Assembly: GCA_022885665.1 (NCBI GenBank)
Contig: JAGQDJ010000186.1
Location: forward strand, 130,089-194,088
DNA length: 64,000 nt
Direction of reading: 5' to 3'
From: Triops longicaudatus
Lineage: Eukaryota > Arthropoda > Branchiopoda > Notostraca > Triopsidae
The first letter of the stretch is position 1; the number at the start of each line of letters is the position of its first letter. The translations under genes were made by a program, and so were the position numbers. Of the stretch, positions 60,701 through 64,000 are shown piece by piece. A model generated the notes under the pieces. It had not been told where the DNA came from, did not search any database, and was given only the letters and a program-made list of their open reading frames with translations.

Positions 60701-63700
60701 TTACGTTTTATCTTTCCACCAGCTTAAGGTATATCTGATAGCTATAGCTCAGCACATGAAGACAGTAGATTTTAATGTTGTGCGCTATAGTTGTGTACTA
60801 CAGTACACATTTTACAGTCGTTTTACAGATATGACGCAAAAAACTCATTATGAGTGTCAGCTTTCTAGTAGTACTTGAAATTTTGCGAAAATCGGACGAC
60901 CAAAGAAGCTTTTACGCACAAATCTACCTTTACCATGCATTTGATCTTTAACAGGGTTTCCGTATAAGTGAAGGTACGCTTGTGTTTTACGTCATCACGT
61001 TTTATTTTCCTTCCTAAATAATTGTCCATTAAGACAAGCAGGTGAAATGTGAATTTATAGCACGCCGCATTTTACAGGCTGCAACAACAATGAAAATTAA
61101 ATGAACGGCCGTCTTTTATTTTGCCTCTAGTACGCTCCAACGACCTAAAAAAATAAAATAATGAAACAAGGCAGGTGCGAAGACAGGTGTGACTTGCGAT
61201 CTATGCATTCGTATTGTACGGTGAGGTCCTTTAAGCTCTCAGGGAGTTCCTTAGCCCCTTTGTATGGTAATAAAGCTTCGAGGAATGTTTACAACTTTCT
61301 TAGAAGCTGAAAACAATTTTGATTACAGAAAATCCACAGATTACCAAAATTCAAAGGCTTCGACTTACGACAAGTTTTACTAGATCTATGACAGTCTTAA
61401 GATAAGTGCTAAACTTACATTAAAATTGAAAGGCAAAGCACTCAATGGTGCATGCAAAATATGCACTGAAAAAAAGAAACTTGTCAGTAGTTTCCGTGCC
61501 ATAAGGGAGCGGCCAAGCAGCAAACAGTTTCGAGAGATTTGCTAAGAGGAAATAACTGCTTAGCGCCTATTAGGATTCGTGCTGCCGTTCTAGAGCTATT
61601 TAAAAATAATTTTAGATTTATTGCGTTATTGTTGTTTCGTTAACATAATTTTCAGAGCCTTATTTTCAAACTTACGTCAACTGTAAATCGAAACACTGCT
61701 ATTGCACATGTATATGTGTGTAATTGTACTACAACACATTATGCAATTACCGGAAAACTTTTTCTGTGATCCACCTGTTGCAATTCTGTTTGTCCTGGCT
61801 CTCACATCAAGAAGCTTTCCAACACAGTTCAATATAGAATTTTTGCAATTTTGAGACGTAGTGGAAGTTTACCTTGTTTACAGATAGACTCGTAAAGTTC
61901 ATTGTATTCTCTCTATAGAATAATAGTTTTCTGTCTCGTGAAAAGTTACTGGAAGTTGTGGCGGTCTCATATAAGCCGTATGTGACTTAGTAAAATGTCA
62001 GTAAAATGCTTCCAATACCTTTACGGAACGAATCTTGTAACGTGTAAGTTCTGGTCGGTTGCATTTCTATTAGAGGTTGGCTTCCCTTCAGGGGTGTTTT
62101 GGTGTTTGGTGCACAACATATCTTAGGTTTGCGAAACCTGTTTAGTTTAGTAAGACGGAAAACTGGAAAATGAACGTTATGCTTGGTTAATGACATAGTA
62201 ACACTCCAAATCTTCCACCTTAACGAACAAAAATCGATACCCTTCTTGAAGAACCTTCAAAATTTCTTACGTCCTTACATCCCTGTTCCCTCTTAAATTT
62301 TCTCACTTCCACCCTTTCCCCCGCCTGAATCACCTTTTTAAATCGCCTGGCCTCTTTAAATCTACATTCTTGAATTTCGAACTTCCTCTCTGCCTTTCGG
62401 CATTTTGCAATGTTAGCTTAGAGCTATATTCAACGCTCAGTTCATTAATTATGTGTTTCATCTAATTTTTCTTAATTTGTCATTCTTAGACTAGGCAGGG
62501 AATTTATAAGCTCAATAGAGGTCAGGGGAGACGGAAAATAGAGCATTGTGATAATTTTTCTCCATCCGCACTTGGTGCTTATTTCTCTCGGGACACAGGG
62601 GGCTTTGTGCTCATTTTTTTTAAGAAAAACAAAATGGAAGGGTACGTAGATTTTCTTCGATGTAATCCAGAGTTCCGCTTATTGCGGAATCCCATGCGGT
62701 ACTGCAGAGGTGGTGCTGGTTGTCTCTACGGTTCTAACTTTGTACTTCAGCGGTTAGCCAAAACTCGACTTAGTCATGGAGGGTAGATTCCTCCCGGGTA
62801 AAATCTATTGCGCATACATGCCCATGCTGAGTATATTCTGTATAGTGAGACAATACTACACTTTTTTACCGTCATTGTCCCTATTCACCACCCGGAGCAG
62901 ACAAAAGACTATTTTTTCTCCATTTTTTTTCTTTGTTCCCTTTAAAGAATTTCTGCCTAGGAACTCTTAGCTTACGAAGTGGCGAGAAATGAAGGAAAAA
63001 AAATCTATTTCCTTACAGTTGCTCGTTTTGAGTGTAGATCGGTGGAGTGGAGGCGTTGTTTAATGTCCCTAACTGCAATCTCCATTAACTCTTTGGGTTG
63101 TCTCTTGAAGAAAGAGGAAATTGCGAAGGCGGTTTGCGAAAATGAGGCGAAAGTCTCTTAGACAGCACGGCCGTTATAGCTATAGGAGAGGAATAATTCG
63201 CGAAAAAATTCGAAATGTTAGATTTGGCAAGGGAAAAGCGGAAAAGCCTAAGGAGAGGAAGAGAGCCCAAACTGTTCCACCTCTTCCTCGTTGTGCTTCT
63301 TTTCTTCCAGTAGTGCATGTACAAAAGAATTCCATTTAGGCGAAAGCGGGTTTGTTGGGAACGCCAGCAACTTTGTTTCCAATGCACACAGGGAATCGTT
63401 GTATCGAAACAGATCGGAAACTAAGCAGCAAGACGAAGAGTTTTATAATTCTATTTAAGTTCGTTATGTATTTTTATGGACGGGGCTATACAATGCTTTT
63501 GTTACATCAGGCGAGCTTTCTTGTACGTAATCGTTTTTAAATTTGACGACTCTTAAAAGTAAGGCGATCGTACGCTCGAACACAATTAGTAAATTCAAGC
63601 TTAATTAGTACTTGAAGAGGAATTAAAAATACTGTGATAACGCTTTTATTATTTATATTTTATATTTCAAACAGGAAACCAAGATAACAAGAAAAGCCTG

Positions 63701-64000
63701 TTAGTCTGTTATATCTGAGTTATTAGGACAGTACATTATCTTAAACTTCTAGATCGTAGCGTCCGAACAGTTTAATAAAAAGGTTCTCTTACATTTGAGT
63801 TCGAAAGTATACGTAGTGCGATCCAAAAGTTTGCGGGCGGAAAATATCCTGCTTAACGGGATTACAGTATAGCTGGTCCTGCTCTTCTTTTACAATACAG
63901 CATTAAAAACTGAGCGGAAGAAAACAAGTGAAGTTTGACTTTCACCAGAGTTTATCTCACATCTGTTTTCGACTCCCGTTTAGCCATATGTTAACCAAAA

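Larger units (their letters stand above)
48073..64000. other. 16 kb without a recognised gene (possible Beat first intron)
   Basis: No exon with recognisable homology on either strand; open frames stay below about 145 codons. The missing 5' exon of the Beat-like gene must lie here or beyond the window, so much of this may be its first intron. Contents noted: purine-rich tract near 49420-49480, hairpins at 53327-53412 and 54088-54117, a (GT)41 microsatellite, and a GC-rich palindrome at 58828. Confidence 0.55.

Noticed and set aside
63100..63340. Arg/Lys-rich frame near the right end
   Set aside because: Basic composition only; no domain, splice sites or homology recognised.

Overview
This is eukaryotic nuclear DNA, AT-rich, with canonical GT-AG introns, many of them only 50-120 nt long. 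The animal is probably an arthropod: a beaten-path (Beat) family immunoglobulin protein lies in the right half, and this family is typical of arthropods. Calaxin, a cilium/flagellum protein, implies that the species keeps motile axonemes, for example in sperm. I cannot name the species.

Layout. 1-8345: no gene I can support. 8346-10643 (-): USP39/Sad1, a tri-snRNP splicing factor, 11 exons. 10896-13289 (+): ANKRD27/VARP, one uninterrupted coding exon, head-to-head with USP39 across about 250 bp. 15978-19104 (+): NOC3L, ribosome biogenesis, 10 exons. 19371-20160 (+): mitochondrial ribosomal protein mL43. 21517-22604 (+): ribosomal protein eL19, with a pyrimidine-rich 5' TOP-like start. 24260-25216 (-): calaxin/EFCAB1, two coding exons. 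25892-27488: a non-coding element bounded by long terminal inverted repeats. 27674-43708 (+): scribble, complete, about 21 coding exons (LRRs, LAP-specific region, four PDZ domains). 46523-48072 (-): the 3' five exons of a GPI-anchored Beat-like protein; its signal-peptide exon was not found. 48073-64000: no further gene; either the first Beat intron or intergenic, with a (GT)41 microsatellite.

The genes do not form one pathway. NOC3L, eL19 and mL43 form a small same-strand cluster of ribosome-related housekeeping genes. Exon models were built by eye from homology to known families, reading phase and splice sites; phases agree at every junction I list. I found no clearly new biological system. 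The most unusual items are the intronless, single-Zn-fingernail VARP, the calaxin linker insertion, the inverted-repeat element beside scribble, and a spliced overlapping uORF in eL19.
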